From Pontivivens nitratireducens (GTDB taxonomy: Bacteria; Pseudomonadota; Alphaproteobacteria; Rhodobacterales; Rhodobacteraceae), in NCBI RefSeq assembly GCF_014235845.1, contig NZ_JACJUQ010000002.1, positions 186,001 to 250,000 of the forward strand: DNA of 64,000 nt. Reading direction: 5' to 3'. Positions 48,758 to 58,279 of this stretch are shown here, piece by piece. A program made the translations under genes and the position numbers. Position 1 is the first letter of the stretch. Each line of letters opens with the position of its first letter. The notes under the pieces are model-generated. The model saw nothing but the letters and a program-made list of their open reading frames with translations. It did no database searches and had not been told where the DNA came from.

Positions 48758-50848
48758 ATGGCTGGTCGTCCCGAAGTGTTGTTTCCCCTGTTCGCCGATT
48801 TGACCGGTTTGCCCGGCATCGGTCCGAAAACCGCGCCGTTATTCGCCCGGATCGGGGTGGAGAGCCCGCGCGACCTGCTGATGACCTTGCCGACCGGCGG
48901 AACCGACCGGCGGTTGAAGCCCTCGATCCTCGACGTGCCGCTGCCCGCGACCGTAACGGTGGAGGTCGAGATCGGGCGTCACGCACCGGCCTCGGCCAAG
49001 GGCCACCCCTATCGCGTCAGCGTGCGCGACGCAAAAACCGACTTCCAGATCGTCTATTTCCACGCTCGCGACGACTGGATGGAGCGTCATCTCCCCCCCG
49101 GTGAGCGTCGGGTCGTCTCGGGCCGGGTGGAGCTTTTCGATGGTGTCGCGCAGATGGTGCACCCGGATCATGTTCTGCATCGGGCGCAGGCCGAGGCGCT
49201 GCTACCGTTCGAGCCGACCTATCCCCTGACGGCTGGCCTCACGTTGAAAACGGTGGTCAAGGCGCAGCGCGGCGCGCTCGACCGGGTGATGGACCTGCCG
49301 GAATGGATCGCCCCGCAGATCGTTGCGGATCGCGGCTGGCCGGGATGGAGCGCAGCGCTCAAATCCGCGCATGCGCCCGATTCCAGTGCCGATCTGGCGG
49401 ATACGACACCGGCGCGTCAACGGCTCGCCTATGACGAGTTGTTCGCGCATCAGGTCACGCTGACCCTGGCGCGGGCACGGGCGCGCCGCAAGCCGGGCCG
49501 CGCTTCATCAGGGGATGGTCATCTGCGCGAACGGGCGCTGGCGGCCCTGCCGTATCGACCGACGGGCGCGCAAACCCGCGCGGTGCAGCAGATCGTCGAG
49601 GATCTCGCCGCCCCTCTCCGCATGAACCGGTTGTTGCAGGGCGATGTCGGCTCGGGCAAGACGCTGGTCGCCCTGCTTGCCATGCTGGCTGTGGTTGAGG
49701 CGGGCGGGCAGGCGGCACTGATGGCCCCGACGGAAATCCTCGCACGGCAGCATATGGAGGCGCTCGCCCCCCTGATCGCGCCACTTGGCCTGCGGATCGT
49801 TCTTTTGACCGGGCGCGACAAGGGGACCACCCGGCAGGAGAAGCTGTCAGCCCTCGCCAATGGTCAGATCCACATCCTGCTGGGAACGCACGCTTTGTTC
49901 CAATCGGACGTGGATTTCGCCGATCTGCGCCTCGCCATCATAGATGAGCAGCACCGCTTCGGCGTGCGGGAGCGGATGACCCTGGGGGCGAAGGGGCGGG
50001 CGGTGGACATCCTCGTGATGACGGCGACACCGATTCCCCGCTCGCTCAGCCTTGCGCAATACGGGGATATGGACCTCAGCGTGCTGGACGAAAAGCCACC
50101 CGGCCGCCAGCCGATCGAGACGGCGCTCGTCTCGGCCGAGCGGATGGATCAGGTGGTCGCGCGCTTGCGATCCGCTCTGGACGCCGGGCGGCAGGCCTAT
50201 TGGGTCTGCCCGCTGGTCGAGGAAAGCGAGGTGGTCGAGGCGACAGCGGCGGAGGAACGCCACCGTGCCCTGCGTATCGCCCTGGGCGAGCAGAATGTCG
50301 GCCTGGTCCACGGGCGACTGCCCCCGGCAGAGAAAGACGCCGCAATGGCTGATTTCATCGCCGGGCGCACCCGCGTTCTGGTCGCCACGACAGTGATCGA
50401 GGTTGGCGTGAACGTGCCCGCCGCGACGATCATGGTGATCGAACAGGCGGAGCGTTTCGGGCTGGCGCAACTGCACCAGTTGCGCGGGCGTGTCGGACGC
50501 GGCTCCGAAAAATCCACCTGCCTGCTGATGTATCAACCGCCCCTGGGTGAGGCCGCACGCGCCCGGATGGAGATCATGCGAGAAACCGAGGACGGCTTTC
50601 GCATCGCGGATGAGGATTTGCGCCTGCGCGGGGCGGGGGATGTTCTGGGAACGGCGCAATCCGGGCTGCCGAGGTTCCGAATCGCGGATTTGGAGCGTCA
50701 GACCGCCCTGCTGGCCCTTGCGCACAAGGATGCGCGCCTGTTGCTGGACCGGGATCCTGACCTGACAACGGATCGAGGCAGGGCGGTGCGAACGCTTCTT
50801 TACCTGATGGAGCAGGATCGCGCGATCCGTTTGCTATCAGTAGGTTAA
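48758..50848 (+). CDS. recG: ATP-dependent DNA helicase RecG
   Basis: A 696-residue branch-migration helicase. The N-terminal wedge OB domain (about 60-150) is followed by helicase motifs: Walker A GDVGSGKT at 295-302, motif II DEQHRFG at 396-402, TATPIPRSLSLAQYGD and the C-terminal QLRGRVGRGSEKS. It rescues stalled forks and processes Holliday junctions. It follows ligA, making a repair pair downstream of ctrA. Confidence 0.97.
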   Translation: MAGRPEVLFPLFADLTGLPGIGPKTAPLFARIGVESPRDLLMTLPTGGTDRRLKPSILDVPLPATVTVEVEIGRHAPASAKGHPYRVSVRDAKTDFQIVYFHARDDWMERHLPPGERRVVSGRVELFDGVAQMVHPDHVLHRAQAEALLPFEPTYPLTAGLTLKTVVKAQRGALDRVMDLPEWIAPQIVADRGWPGWSAALKSAHAPDSSADLADTTPARQRLAYDELFAHQVTLTLARARARRKPGRASSGDGHLRERALAALPYRPTGAQTRAVQQIVEDLAAPLRMNRLLQGDVGSGKTLVALLAMLAVVEAGGQAALMAPTEILARQHMEALAPLIAPLGLRIVLLTGRDKGTTRQEKLSALANGQIHILLGTHALFQSDVDFADLRLAIIDEQHRFGVRERMTLGAKGRAVDILVMTATPIPRSLSLAQYGDMDLSVLDEKPPGRQPIETALVSAERMDQVVARLRSALDAGRQAYWVCPLVEESEVVEATAAEERHRALRIALGEQNVGLVHGRLPPAEKDAAMADFIAGRTRVLVATTVIEVGVNVPAATIMVIEQAERFGLAQLHQLRGRVGRGSEKSTCLLMYQPPLGEAARARMEIMRETEDGFRIADEDLRLRGAGDVLGTAQSGLPRFRIADLERQTALLALAHKDARLLLDRDPDLTTDRGRAVRTLLYLMEQDRAIRLLSVG

Positions 50849-50906
50849 CGCAGTTATCCCCAAAAGTTCGCAAATGTTCTCATTTTGTCTTGACCTTAGG
50901 GCCGAG

Positions 50907-50921
50907 TTAACGGAACATTAA
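50907..50921. promoter_or_regulatory. perfect CtrA box upstream of small membrane-protein gene
   Basis: TTAACGGAACATTAA matches TTAA-N7-TTAA in both half sites. It lies 27 bases before the ATG of the 36-residue gene and 58 after the recG stop. It is the only perfect match noticed by eye in an intergenic region of this window. Confidence 0.7.
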
Positions 50922-50948
50922 GGCAACACGGAACAGGAGGTTGCCACG

Positions 50949-51059
50949 ATGATCCCGCATATGCTGAACACCGCCCGCCACCATGGATCGGAAATGCTGG
51001 GGGATGCCATCGGCCTCGCCGCGATCTGCGTGATGATCGTCGGCGCGTTGGTGATCTGA
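50949..51059 (+). CDS. 36-residue single-pass membrane protein, CtrA-box gene
   Basis: An ATG at 50949 with AGGAGG eight bases upstream starts a 36-residue frame ending TGA at 51057-51059. The protein begins MIPHMLNTARHHGSEMLGD, a polar segment with Arg and His, then has one hydrophobic helix (AIGLAAICVMIVGALVI) to its end. It would sit with its N-terminus in the cytoplasm. It has a perfect CtrA box ahead and a strong terminator after it, so it is its own transcription unit. I know no named family. The strength of the translation and control signals, not homology, supports it. Confidence 0.65.
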   Translation: MIPHMLNTARHHGSEMLGDAIGLAAICVMIVGALVI

Positions 51060-51163
51060 GCCCGTAACGAAGTTTCTGCCGCAATCGGGATGCCGCGCGG
51101 TCCAGTTGTCCCTCACGATGCGGGTTTCCGCGTCATTCTGGCCGCGACCCGATGCAACCCAAC

Positions 51164-51199
51164 TCGCCGCACGTCTCAGGACGTTGCGGCGATTTTTTT
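51164..51199 (+). terminator. intrinsic terminator of small membrane-protein unit
   Basis: TCGCCGCA-CGTC pairs with GACG-TGCGGCGA (one bulged T) around TCAG and is followed by seven T. It lies about 105 bases after the small gene and overlaps the 3' end of the convergent IscU-like gene. Confidence 0.85.
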
Positions 51200-51640
51200 G
51201 TCTGCGATGGATTCGAATGCCGCGACCGTCGCGTCCGGCACCAGCAGGATCGAGGCGTGGCGGTTGCGATAGGCGCGGGCCGGTTCCAGCGCCGCGTAGC
51301 CGTCGAAGGGGGCATCCGGCACCGGGCCGTCCTCACGCAGCATGGCGCGCAGGGCATCGCGGCCGGCTCGGGCCTCCTCCAGGCTCAGCCCGACGGCCTG
51401 TTCCCCGAACACCGCAGCCGAGGCTTGGCCCAACGCGCAGGCCTTCACATCCTGGCCGAACCGGACGATTTTTCCGTCGGCAATGTCCAGATCGACCGTC
51501 ACCGTCGATCCGCACAGCGGCGACCGCTTGGTCACACTCGCATCCGGGCTGTCCAGCCGCTCCTGATGCGGAATGGCGGAGGCCAGCGCGAGGATCCGCT
51601 GGGAATAGAGCTTCATCATCTCGTCGTCGCGCTCGCTCAT
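51176..51640 (-). CDS. IscU/NifU-like iron-sulfur scaffold protein
   Basis: A 154-residue protein of the IscU/SufU-like scaffold family. Two of the usual three cluster cysteines are present (SPLCGSTVTVD, KACALGQASA); in the third position the sequence runs ARAYRNRHASILLVPDA with no Cys, although the following RxRH segment is family-like. It may bind a cluster with another ligand or have a changed role. The ATG at 51640 follows AGGCGAG. It diverges from hisI; its end overlaps the terminator of the small-protein unit. Confidence 0.8.
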   Translation of the reverse strand: MSERDDEMMKLYSQRILALASAIPHQERLDSPDASVTKRSPLCGSTVTVDLDIADGKIVRFGQDVKACALGQASAAVFGEQAVGLSLEEARAGRDALRAMLREDGPVPDAPFDGYAALEPARAYRNRHASILLVPDATVAAFESIADKKIAATS

Positions 51641-51704
51641 GCTCTCGCCTTTCGCTGTTCTGCCCCTTAGATAGGTCCGGACACCGCTTACGGAAAGACC
51701 CGAC

Positions 51705-52067
51705 ATGACCGTGATATTCGACCCCGCCACCCTGCGCTATACCGCCGAAGGTCTCATCCCCGCCATCGCTCAGGATACCGGGGGTGCCGTTTTGATGATG
51801 GCATGGATGACCCGCGAAACGGTGGAGGAAACGCTGACCACCGGGCAGGTCACCTATTGGTCCCGCTCCCGGCAGGCGATCTGGCGCAAGGGCGAAAGCT
51901 CGGGCCACGTTCAGACCCTGATCGAGATGCGCGTGGATTGTGACCGCGATTGCCTGCTGATGATTGTCGATCAGGCGGGCCCGGCCTGTCACACCAACCG
52001 CCGCTCCTGCTTCTACACCGCGATTCGCGACGGGGCGGAGGTGGAGTTGATGGCCCCCGAGGTCTGA
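51705..52067 (+). CDS. hisI: phosphoribosyl-AMP cyclohydrolase
   Basis: A 120-residue histidine-biosynthesis enzyme that opens the purine ring of PR-AMP. Typical signatures are VLMMAWMTRETVEETLTTGQVTYWSRSR, LWRKGE-like IWRKGESSGHVQ, and zinc/catalytic Cys residues in RVDCDRDC and CHTNRRSCFY. It is the separate (not HisIE fused) form. It converges closely on gluQ. Confidence 0.96.
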   Translation: MTVIFDPATLRYTAEGLIPAIAQDTGGAVLMMAWMTRETVEETLTTGQVTYWSRSRQAIWRKGESSGHVQTLIEMRVDCDRDCLLMIVDQAGPACHTNRRSCFYTAIRDGAEVELMAPEV

Positions 52068-52070
52068 CCC

Positions 52071-52919
52071 TCACCCGGCTTGAAAGCCGATCGCGCGCAG
52101 CACGTCCTCGCGGCTCCACCCTTCGGTGCGCAAAGTAGCCAGCGCGCGCGCATCGTCCCGCTTCGCCAGGCGCTTGCCGTTTTCGTCGCGGATCAGGCGG
52201 TGATGGCGATATAGCAGTTCGGGCAGGTCCAGCAGCACTTGCAACAGTCGGTGCAGGGGCGTAGCGGCGAACAGGTCGCGCCCGCGTGTCACATGCGTAA
52301 CCCCCTGGGCGGCATCGTCGATCACCACGGCGATATGGTATGACGTGCCGATATCCCGACGGGCCAGAACGATATCGCCCACATTATGCAACAGCGCCTC
52401 GGCATCCAGCGCGTGCCGCCCCGGCTCAAAGTCGAGTTCCGTGAAACCGATCCGCGAAACGCCGCCAATGGCGCCGATTGCGGCGGCCATGTTCAGCCGG
52501 ATCGTGGCATCCATCGCCACATGTCCGGCGTTCCGGCAGGTGCCGGGATAGATCAGACCGTCCGGCCCGTGCATCGGGGCCCCCTCCTGCGGGGCGCTCA
52601 ACGCGGCCTTGATATCGGCGCGGGTGCAAGTGCAGCGATAGGTCAGGCCCGCCTCGGTCAACCGGCCGACCGCATCGCGATACAGATGCAAACGCTCGGA
52701 CTGCCGCAACACCGGCTCCTGCCAGGTCAGGCCCAGCCAGTGTAGATCGTCGAGGATCGCAGCCTCCCATTCAGGCCGGCAACGGGCGGTGTCGATATCC
52801 TCCATTCGCAGCAGGAACCGGTCGGCATGCCGTGCGGCGGTCAGCGCGGAAAAGGCATGTCCCAGATGCAACGGCCCGGTCGGAGAGGGCGCGAACCGCT
52901 CAACTTTTTTGCAGGACAT
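52071..52919 (-). CDS. gluQ: glutamyl-Q tRNA(Asp) synthetase
   Basis: A 282-residue truncated GluRS-like enzyme that attaches glutamate to queuosine of tRNA-Asp. It has the HIGH-type FAPSPTGPLHLGHAFSAL, MEDIDTARCRPE, the cysteine region YRCTCTRADI for zinc, and the KMSKS-type NGKRLAKRD. It lacks the anticodon-binding domain, explaining its length. The ATG at 52919 overlaps the methyltransferase end by 20 bases. It complements queA in the window. Confidence 0.94.
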   Translation of the reverse strand: MSCKKVERFAPSPTGPLHLGHAFSALTAARHADRFLLRMEDIDTARCRPEWEAAILDDLHWLGLTWQEPVLRQSERLHLYRDAVGRLTEAGLTYRCTCTRADIKAALSAPQEGAPMHGPDGLIYPGTCRNAGHVAMDATIRLNMAAAIGAIGGVSRIGFTELDFEPGRHALDAEALLHNVGDIVLARRDIGTSYHIAVVIDDAAQGVTHVTRGRDLFAATPLHRLLQVLLDLPELLYRHHRLIRDENGKRLAKRDDARALATLRTEGWSREDVLRAIGFQAG

Positions 52920-53502
52920 AGATCGTGGCCCCGACATTCTGCCCCGGCATATGCTCACCATGCTCGCGCAGCAGACAGCGCGCCGCGCCGGCATCGACCC
53001 AGGCCATGATGCGACCGATATAACTCTTGTCCGCAAGCGCATGATCGTTCAGGGAAAAAACGAACAGGCCATCGTGGGGCAACGCTTGCAGAACCGTATC
53101 AATCAGGCTGGCAGGGGCATGACCGGGGCTGAACAATCCGATGGCTGACACGCTGTGATAGCTTTGCCCCTGCATCGCATCGTCCGCATCCCCGACGCTC
53201 AAGTTGCGATAGATGCCACGTTCGCGCGCCTGATCCACCATCTGCGGGGTCAGATCGACGCCGTCCACAGTCTCGAACCCGGCCAGTTTCAGCGCCAGAC
53301 CTCCCAGCCCGGTGCCGCAGCCCAGATCCAGAACCGGTTGCGCCGGGTCCGCCCCGGCCTCACGCAGGGCCACCGCGCAGCGTTCCGGTGTGACATAGCC
53401 GTTCTGCGTCACTTCCTCGTCATAGCTGGTCGCCCATTGCGCGTACAAATCCCGCGCGTCGCCCTCCAGCGTGTAGACCTCTTCGAAAAACTTCTTGGCC
53501 AT
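52900..53502 (-). CDS. class I SAM-dependent methyltransferase
   Basis: A 200-residue protein with the SAM signature PVLDLGCGTGLGGLALKLAGF and VDGVDLTPQMVDQARER, plus a YTLEGDARDLYAQWATSYDEEV N-terminus typical of a small methyltransferase group. AAGGAGG lies five bases before the ATG at 53502. It overlaps gluQ by 20 bases. The substrate is unknown. Confidence 0.85.
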   Translation of the reverse strand: MAKKFFEEVYTLEGDARDLYAQWATSYDEEVTQNGYVTPERCAVALREAGADPAQPVLDLGCGTGLGGLALKLAGFETVDGVDLTPQMVDQARERGIYRNLSVGDADDAMQGQSYHSVSAIGLFSPGHAPASLIDTVLQALPHDGLFVFSLNDHALADKSYIGRIMAWVDAGAARCLLREHGEHMPGQNVGATIYVLQKS

Positions 53503-53545
53503 CGTCACCTCCTTCCCCCATCCTAACGGGGTTCGACGGCGAGGG

Positions 53546-54925
53546 CTATTGTGCAGCGATCTCAGATGGAAGGCTGTTCAACCACTCTGCCCAGGCGACC
53601 TTGGCGCGGTCGGTATAGGCGATCTTGCGGTCCTTCTTGCCACGACGCCCCTTCTTTGGCGCGTCGAGTGGCGGGAACAGGCCGAAATTGACGTTCATCG
53701 GCTGAAAGGTCTCAGCCTCGGCGCCGCCGGTAATGTGGCCGAGCAGGGCACCGATGGCGGTGGTCTGGGGCGGTGTCGGCACATCGACACCCAGCTTTTC
53801 ATAGGCCGCCAGACGCCCGGCCAGCAGGCCCATCGCGGCGGATTCCACGTATCCCTCGACCCCGGTGACCTGCCCGGCAAAACGCAGATCGGGCCGGGAT
53901 TTCAACCGCATCTGACCATCGAGCAACCGGGGGGAGTTCAGGAACGTATTGCGATGAATGCCGCCCAGCCGCGCGAACTCAGCATTCTCCAACCCAGGAA
54001 TGCTTTTAAAAACATCTGTTTGCGCGCCGTACTTCATCTTGGTCTGAAAGCCGACAATGTTGTAGAGCGTGCCGAGCGCGTTTTCCCGGCGCAACTGGAC
54101 GATGGCATGGGCCTTGATGTCCGGCTGGTGCGGATTGGTCAGGCCGACCGGCTTCATCGGGCCCCAGCGCAGGGTTTCGCGCCCGCGTTCTGCCATCACC
54201 TCGATGGGAAGGCAGGCGTCGAAATAGGGGGTGTCGCGCTCCCAATCCTTGAACTCGGTCTTGTCGGCGGACAACAGCGCGTCGATGAAGGCCTCGTACT
54301 GGTCGCGGTCCATCGGGCAGTTGAGGTAGGCGGTGCGCTCCTCCTCCGTCTCGCCCTTGTCATAGCGGGACTGGAACCACGCCTTGCTCAGATCGATGCT
54401 GTCGGCGTGGACGATGGGCGCAATCGCGTCGAAGAAGGCGAGGCTTTCCTCACCCGTCTGCGCGCGCAAAGCCTCCGCCATGGCGGGTGAGGTCAGCGGC
54501 CCGGTGGCGATGATGGTGCTGCCCCAATCCTCGGGCGGCAGACCGGCGACTTCACCGCGCGCGATCTCGATCAAGGGATGCGCCTCGATCTTCGCCGTGA
54601 CCTCATCCGAGAACGCATCGCGGTCCACGGCCAGTGCGCCACCTGCGGGCAGCTTGTGCCGGTCGCCGGTGGAGATGATCAGCCCGCCCGCCTGACGCAT
54701 TTCCCAATGCAGCAGGCCGACGGCGTTGCTCTCATCATCGTCCGAGCGGAAGGAGTTGGAACACACCAGCTCCGCCAGGCCCTGCGTCTGGTGGGCGAAC
54801 GTCTCGACCATGGGTCGCATTTCGTGCAGCACGACCGGCACGCCGAGGGTCGCGGCCTGCCAGGCAGCCTCGCAACCGGCCATGCCGCCGCCGATGATAT
54901 GGATGGGTGTTTTCATGTGCGCCAT
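53546..54925 (-). CDS. trmFO: methylenetetrahydrofolate-tRNA uracil-5-methyltransferase
   Basis: A 459-residue FAD/folate enzyme making m5U54 in the tRNA T loop. The FAD fold [16 protein letters not shown] opens at residue 9; [31 protein letters not shown] follows, then [12 protein letters not shown] and the late [23 protein letters not shown]. It uses methylenetetrahydrofolate rather than SAM. It is separate from the overlapping methyltransferase pair by 43 bases. Confidence 0.97.
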   Translation of the reverse strand: MAHMKTPIHIIGGGMAGCEAAWQAATLGVPVVLHEMRPMVETFAHQTQGLAELVCSNSFRSDDDESNAVGLLHWEMRQAGGLIISTGDRHKLPAGGALAVDRDAFSDEVTAKIEAHPLIEIARGEVAGLPPEDWGSTIIATGPLTSPAMAEALRAQTGEESLAFFDAIAPIVHADSIDLSKAWFQSRYDKGETEEERTAYLNCPMDRDQYEAFIDALLSADKTEFKDWERDTPYFDACLPIEVMAERGRETLRWGPMKPVGLTNPHQPDIKAHAIVQLRRENALGTLYNIVGFQTKMKYGAQTDVFKSIPGLENAEFARLGGIHRNTFLNSPRLLDGQMRLKSRPDLRFAGQVTGVEGYVESAAMGLLAGRLAAYEKLGVDVPTPPQTTAIGALLGHITGGAEAETFQPMNVNFGLFPPLDAPKKGRRGKKDRKIAYTDRAKVAWAEWLNSLPSEIAAQ

Positions 54926-54984
54926 GTACGCCCCCCGATGCGAATTGAAAAGCGGCGCATGTGAATTTTACGCGCCGGGCGCTT

Positions 54985-55350
54985 TCACCGATGCAGCGCG
55001 AACCGCCCCGGCCCCTGCGCGGCGAGGATCAGCAACCCGCCCGCAATGGCCCAGTTCTTGACGAAGATGCTCATCTGCCACGGATCGGACGGGATCAGGT
55101 GAAAGATGCTGGTCATCATGCAGTACGCCGCCAGTGCAAGTGCCATTGGGCGTGTCCACAGGCCCAGAAACAGGCATAGGGCGCCAAGTGCGTTGAACGC
55201 CAAAGCAGGCCAGGTCAGCGCACCGGGCAGGCCGCGCTCAGTCAGCAGGTCGGCGGCGGGCGCGGGGTCCAGCCCCTTTTGCACCGCCCCGGCCAGAAAC
55301 AGCAGGCCGAGCAGAACCCGGCCCGCCAGCATCAGCGCATCATTCGGCAT
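54985..55350 (-). CDS. DoxX family membrane protein
   Basis: A 121-residue integral membrane protein with four hydrophobic segments ([73 protein letters not shown]). It fits the DoxX/DUF4779 group of unknown function; some members join quinone or thiosulfate reactions. Its ATG at 55350 overlaps the gyrA end by 11 bases, so it is co-transcribed. Confidence 0.82.
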   Translation of the reverse strand: MPNDALMLAGRVLLGLLFLAGAVQKGLDPAPAADLLTERGLPGALTWPALAFNALGALCLFLGLWTRPMALALAAYCMMTSIFHLIPSDPWQMSIFVKNWAIAGGLLILAAQGPGRFALHR

Positions 55351-58126
55351 TCGGCGTATCGGGGCCGGTGTCCTGCGTCGTGTCGGGTCCGACATCGGGC
55401 AGGATGTCCGCCTCCTCCGCCTCGGCGATCCAGGCGACGCTGACGACCTTTTCCCCCTCGCGGGTGTTGAACACGCGCACACCCCCGGCGGAGCGGGACC
55501 GGAACGAGATGTCCGCGACCGGGGTACGGATCGACTGCCCCGCATCGGTTGCCAGCATGATCTGATCGTGGATATCCACCGGGAAGCTGGCGACCAGACG
55601 CCCGCCGCGCAGCGCCCTGTCCATCGCCATCACGCCCTGGCCCCCGCGCCCGCGCACCGGATAATCGTGCGAGGAGCTGAGCTTACCCGCGCCATTTTCC
55701 GTCAGGGTCAGGATCAGATCCTCGGATGCGGACATCTCGGCATAGCGTTCGTTCGACAAAGGCCCAGCCTCTGCAACGGTCTCTTCATCTGTATCGACCT
55801 CATCTTCATCGACCAGACCTTCGGTCGCGCGACGCCGTTTCAGATAAGCGGTTCTCTCCGCCGGATCGGCCTCGAAGTGGCGGATCACCGACATGGACAC
55901 GACCGCGTCCCCCTCGGCCAGGCGGATGCCGCGCACCCCGGTCGAGGTACGGGAGTTGAAGACACGCACCGCCGTGGACGGGAAGCGGATCGCCCGGCCC
56001 ATTGCCGTGACCAGCATCACGTCGTCATCCTCGCCGCAGATGCGGGCATTGACCAGACGGGTGCCGTCATCGGCCAGACGCATCGCGATCTTGCCGTTGC
56101 GCATGATATTGGTGAAATCGCTGAGCCGGTTGCGGCGCACGTCACCCGCCGAAGTGGCGAAGACGACCTGCAAATCGCCCCAATCGGACTCATCCCGGTC
56201 AACGGGCATGGTTGCGGCAATCCCCGTACCGGGTTGAATCGGCAGGATATTCACCAGCGCCTTGCCCCGTGCATTGCGACCGCCCTGCGGCAGGCGCCAA
56301 GTCTTGAGCTGATAGACCATCCCGGTCGTCGTAAAGAACAGGATCGCGGTATGCGTGTTGGCGACGAACAGCGTGGTGACGAAATCCTCGTCCTTCATGT
56401 TCATGCCGCCGATCCCCTTGCCACCGCGCCGTTGCGCGCGGAATTCGTCGAGGGGGGTGCGCTTGATATAGCCGCCATTGGTGATGGTCACGACCATCTC
56501 CGCCGGTTCGATCAGGTCTTCGTCGTCCATATCACCTGCGTAATCGACGATTTCGGAGCGGCGTGGCGTTGCGTATTTTTCGCGCACTTCCGCAATCTCA
56601 TCGCGGATGATCGTCATGATCCGATCGCGGGAGCGCAGGATATCGAGGTAATCCGCTATCTTGACCGCCAGCACCTCCAACTCATCGGTGATTTCCTTGA
56701 CACCCAGCGCGGTCAGGCGTTGCAGACGCAATTCGAGGATCGCGTTCGCCTGCTCCAGCGACAGGTTATAGGTGCCATCCTCGTTCATCGTGTGGCTGGG
56801 ATCGTCGATCAACTGGATGTATTCGGCGATCTTCTCCGCCGGCCAGCGGCGGGTCATCAGTTTCTCACGCGCCTCGCCCCGATCGGCGGAGGATCGGATG
56901 GTCGCGACCACTTCATCGACGTTTTCGACGGCGACGGCCAGACCGGACAGGATGTGGGCGCGCTCGCGGGCCTTGTTCAACTCGAACGCGGTGCGGCGGG
57001 CGACGACCTCCTCACGGAACGCGACGAAGGCGGTCAGGAAGCCGCGCAGGGTCAACTGCTCGGGCCGGCCATTGTTCAGGGCCAGCATGTTCGCGGCGAA
57101 GCTGGTTTGCAGCGGCGTGAAACGGTAAAGCTGGTTCAGCACCACATCCGCCGTCGCGTCGCGCTTCAGCTCGATCACCACCCGCACGCCGAAGCGGTCG
57201 GATTCGTCCTGAACGTGGGCGATGCCCTCGATCTTCTTGTCACGGGCAAGTTCCGCGATCCGCTCGATCATGGTGGACTTGTTCACCTGATAGGGGATTT
57301 CGCGCACGACGATGGCGTAGCGATCCTTGCGGATTTCCTCGACCTCGGTCTTGGCCCGGATCACGACGGAGCCGCGCCCCTCGGTATACGCCTTGCGCGC
57401 GCCCTGACGCCCGATGATGATGCCGCCGGTCGGAAAATCCGGGGCAGGGACGTATTCGATCAGATCCTCGGAGGTCAGATCGGGGTTGTCGATCAAGGCG
57501 GATGCGGCGTCCAGCACCTCACCCAGATTGTGCGGCGGAATGCGTGTGGCCATGCCGACGGCAATCCCCTCCGCCCCGTTGACCAGCAGGTTGGGATAGC
57601 GGGCCGGCAGGACCGTGGGTTCGATGTCCTTGCCATCATAGTTGGCCTGAAAATCGACGGTATCCTTGTCGATATCGGCCAGCATCGCGTCCGCGGGGGG
57701 CGCCATGCGCACCTCAGTATATCGCATCGCGGCCGGGCTGTCGCCGTCCATCGAGCCGAAGTTGCCCTGACCGTCCAGCAGCGGCAGTCGCATGGAGAAG
57801 TCCTGCGCCATGCGCACCAGTGCATCATAGATCGCGGTATCGCCGTGCGGGTGATATTTACCGATCACGTCGCCGACGGGCCGCGCGGATTTGCGATAGC
57901 CCTTGTCGGCGGTGTTTCCCGTCTCATGCATCGCGTAGAGGATGCGCCGGTGCACCGGCTTCAGGCCGTCGCGCACATCCGGGATCGCGCGAGAGATGAT
58001 GACGCTCATCGAGTAATCGAGGAAGGAGCGTTTCATCTCCTCCTCGATCGTGATGCTGGGCCCGTCATAGACGGGGCGTTGCGGATGATCGTCGTTGTTT
58101 TCGGGTGTGTCTGGCGTATCGCTCAC
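55340..58126 (-). CDS. gyrA: DNA gyrase subunit A
   Basis: A 928-residue type II topoisomerase subunit. The catalytic Tyr136 is in AAMRYTEVR. The quinolone-determining segment reads [18 protein letters not shown], with Thr97 where E. coli has Ser83 and Asp101 at the Asp87 position. The GyrA box [11 protein letters not shown] starts the C-terminal beta-pinwheel, which carries an extra acidic loop ([16 protein letters not shown]). Normal helical and coil domains lie between. It ends overlapping a DoxX gene. Confidence 0.98.
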   Translation of the reverse strand: MSDTPDTPENNDDHPQRPVYDGPSITIEEEMKRSFLDYSMSVIISRAIPDVRDGLKPVHRRILYAMHETGNTADKGYRKSARPVGDVIGKYHPHGDTAIYDALVRMAQDFSMRLPLLDGQGNFGSMDGDSPAAMRYTEVRMAPPADAMLADIDKDTVDFQANYDGKDIEPTVLPARYPNLLVNGAEGIAVGMATRIPPHNLGEVLDAASALIDNPDLTSEDLIEYVPAPDFPTGGIIIGRQGARKAYTEGRGSVVIRAKTEVEEIRKDRYAIVVREIPYQVNKSTMIERIAELARDKKIEGIAHVQDESDRFGVRVVIELKRDATADVVLNQLYRFTPLQTSFAANMLALNNGRPEQLTLRGFLTAFVAFREEVVARRTAFELNKARERAHILSGLAVAVENVDEVVATIRSSADRGEAREKLMTRRWPAEKIAEYIQLIDDPSHTMNEDGTYNLSLEQANAILELRLQRLTALGVKEITDELEVLAVKIADYLDILRSRDRIMTIIRDEIAEVREKYATPRRSEIVDYAGDMDDEDLIEPAEMVVTITNGGYIKRTPLDEFRAQRRGGKGIGGMNMKDEDFVTTLFVANTHTAILFFTTTGMVYQLKTWRLPQGGRNARGKALVNILPIQPGTGIAATMPVDRDESDWGDLQVVFATSAGDVRRNRLSDFTNIMRNGKIAMRLADDGTRLVNARICGEDDDVMLVTAMGRAIRFPSTAVRVFNSRTSTGVRGIRLAEGDAVVSMSVIRHFEADPAERTAYLKRRRATEGLVDEDEVDTDEETVAEAGPLSNERYAEMSASEDLILTLTENGAGKLSSSHDYPVRGRGGQGVMAMDRALRGGRLVASFPVDIHDQIMLATDAGQSIRTPVADISFRSRSAGGVRVFNTREGEKVVSVAWIAEAEEADILPDVGPDTTQDTGPDTPNAE

Positions 58127-58279
58127 TCGTGGTCCTGCCTATCCCGTGCCGCTATATATTGTGTGTCTCTTATGCGACAACGGGGCGGGGAAGGCAATCT
58201 GTATGGGGCAAAAACACCCTGTAAATAAACGCTCGACACCCCGGTTTCACAAACAGGAGGCGCTGCGCGCGATTTCGGG

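Noticed and set aside
50866-50879. GTTC-N6-GTTC upstream of the small membrane-protein gene
   Set aside because: The spacer is one base short of the alphaproteobacterial LexA box and no better half-site pair exists, so SOS control is not supported.
55106-58228. A 1040-residue open frame antisense to gyrA, and similar long antisense frames over glnA, clpX, tig, mrcA and the hydrolase-OsmC gene
   Set aside because: High GC keeps the opposite frames open; the translations are His/Arg/Gly-rich, lack motifs and match no family, while the sense strand has full catalytic motifs.
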